From the NCBI RefSeq assembly GCF_029931775.1, contig NC_079325.1, forward strand, positions 52,436,286 through 52,500,285: DNA of 64,000 nt, read 5' to 3'. Both the position numbers and the translations under genes were made by a program. Every line of letters begins with the position of its first letter. Position 1 is the stretch's first letter. Below the pieces are notes generated by a model. That model was not told the DNA's origin and did no database searches. It saw nothing but the letters and a program-made list of their open reading frames with translations. Shown here in pieces: positions 63,890 to 64,000 of the stretch. The DNA comes from Euleptes europaea. Its lineage: Eukaryota > Chordata > Lepidosauria > Squamata > Sphaerodactylidae.

Positions 63890-64000
63890 CCAAGGAGTTC
63901 TTGTCGGTGTACACGGTTCTCCATTTAATCGTCACAACAACCCTGTGAGGCAGATTAGCCAGAGAGAAAGTCACTGGCCCAACATCCTCCACTGGAGGAG
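63890..64000 (-). repeat. Old tRNA SINE (Sauria-like), cut by window end
   Basis: It contains 'aatcgtcacaacaaccctgtgaggcag', a conserved SINE body motif on the minus strand. Confidence 0.5.

Overview
The window is nuclear DNA from a squamate reptile, most likely a lizard. The evidence is the repeat mix: tRNA-derived Sauria-type SINEs, 5S-rRNA-derived SINEs with BovB-type tails, BovB, CR1, L1 and L2-like LINEs, a chromodomain Ty3/Gypsy element, Penelope-like elements, and about 29 copies of one short hAT-type MITE. The species itself cannot be read from the sequence.

Two host genes are present, both on the minus strand with intact-looking splice sites and phases. CFAP157 (ciliary coiled-coil basal body protein) runs from its ATG at 27107 down to an inferred stop at 5789-5791. 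It has nine coding exons; the last is placed by splice phase, not homology. CERCAM (a GLT25/COLGALT-family ER protein) occupies 36727-59526 with eleven exons and ends in an RDEL signal. Its signal-peptide exon is not in the window and should lie beyond 64000. The two genes are tandem, about 9.6 kb apart. In human both are on 9q34.11 but far apart, so this adjacency marks a rearrangement on one side.

Layout: 1-487 5S SINE and unassigned DNA; 488-5091 fossil Gypsy element; 5290-5510 SINE; 5789-27107 CFAP157, with introns full of MITEs, SINEs, CR1, L1 and Penelope-like inserts; 27298-36500 intergenic, with a 1-kb hAT element, SINEs and long unique stretches; 36727-59526 CERCAM, whose introns hold a Penelope ORF fragment, a BovB tail, several hammerhead-bearing inserts, a SINE-born minisatellite and a 425-bp near-perfect palindrome; 59527-64000 CERCAM intron 1 or upstream DNA with SINEs, MITEs and L2-like DNA.

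The most interesting layer is a set of short Penelope-like elements. Several carry hammerhead-ribozyme cores (CTGANGA, hairpin, GAAAC), and three of those also show matching stem-I strands. Three separate inserts of this type sit in three different MITE copies at exactly the same MITE base, each with a 14-16 bp target duplication starting at MITE position 11. Other structural oddities are an inverted duplication that spliced one MITE and its flank into another MITE, a 26-bp segment inverted between the two LTRs of the Gypsy element, and a recent 83-bp partial copy of a CFAP157 exon in a later intron.
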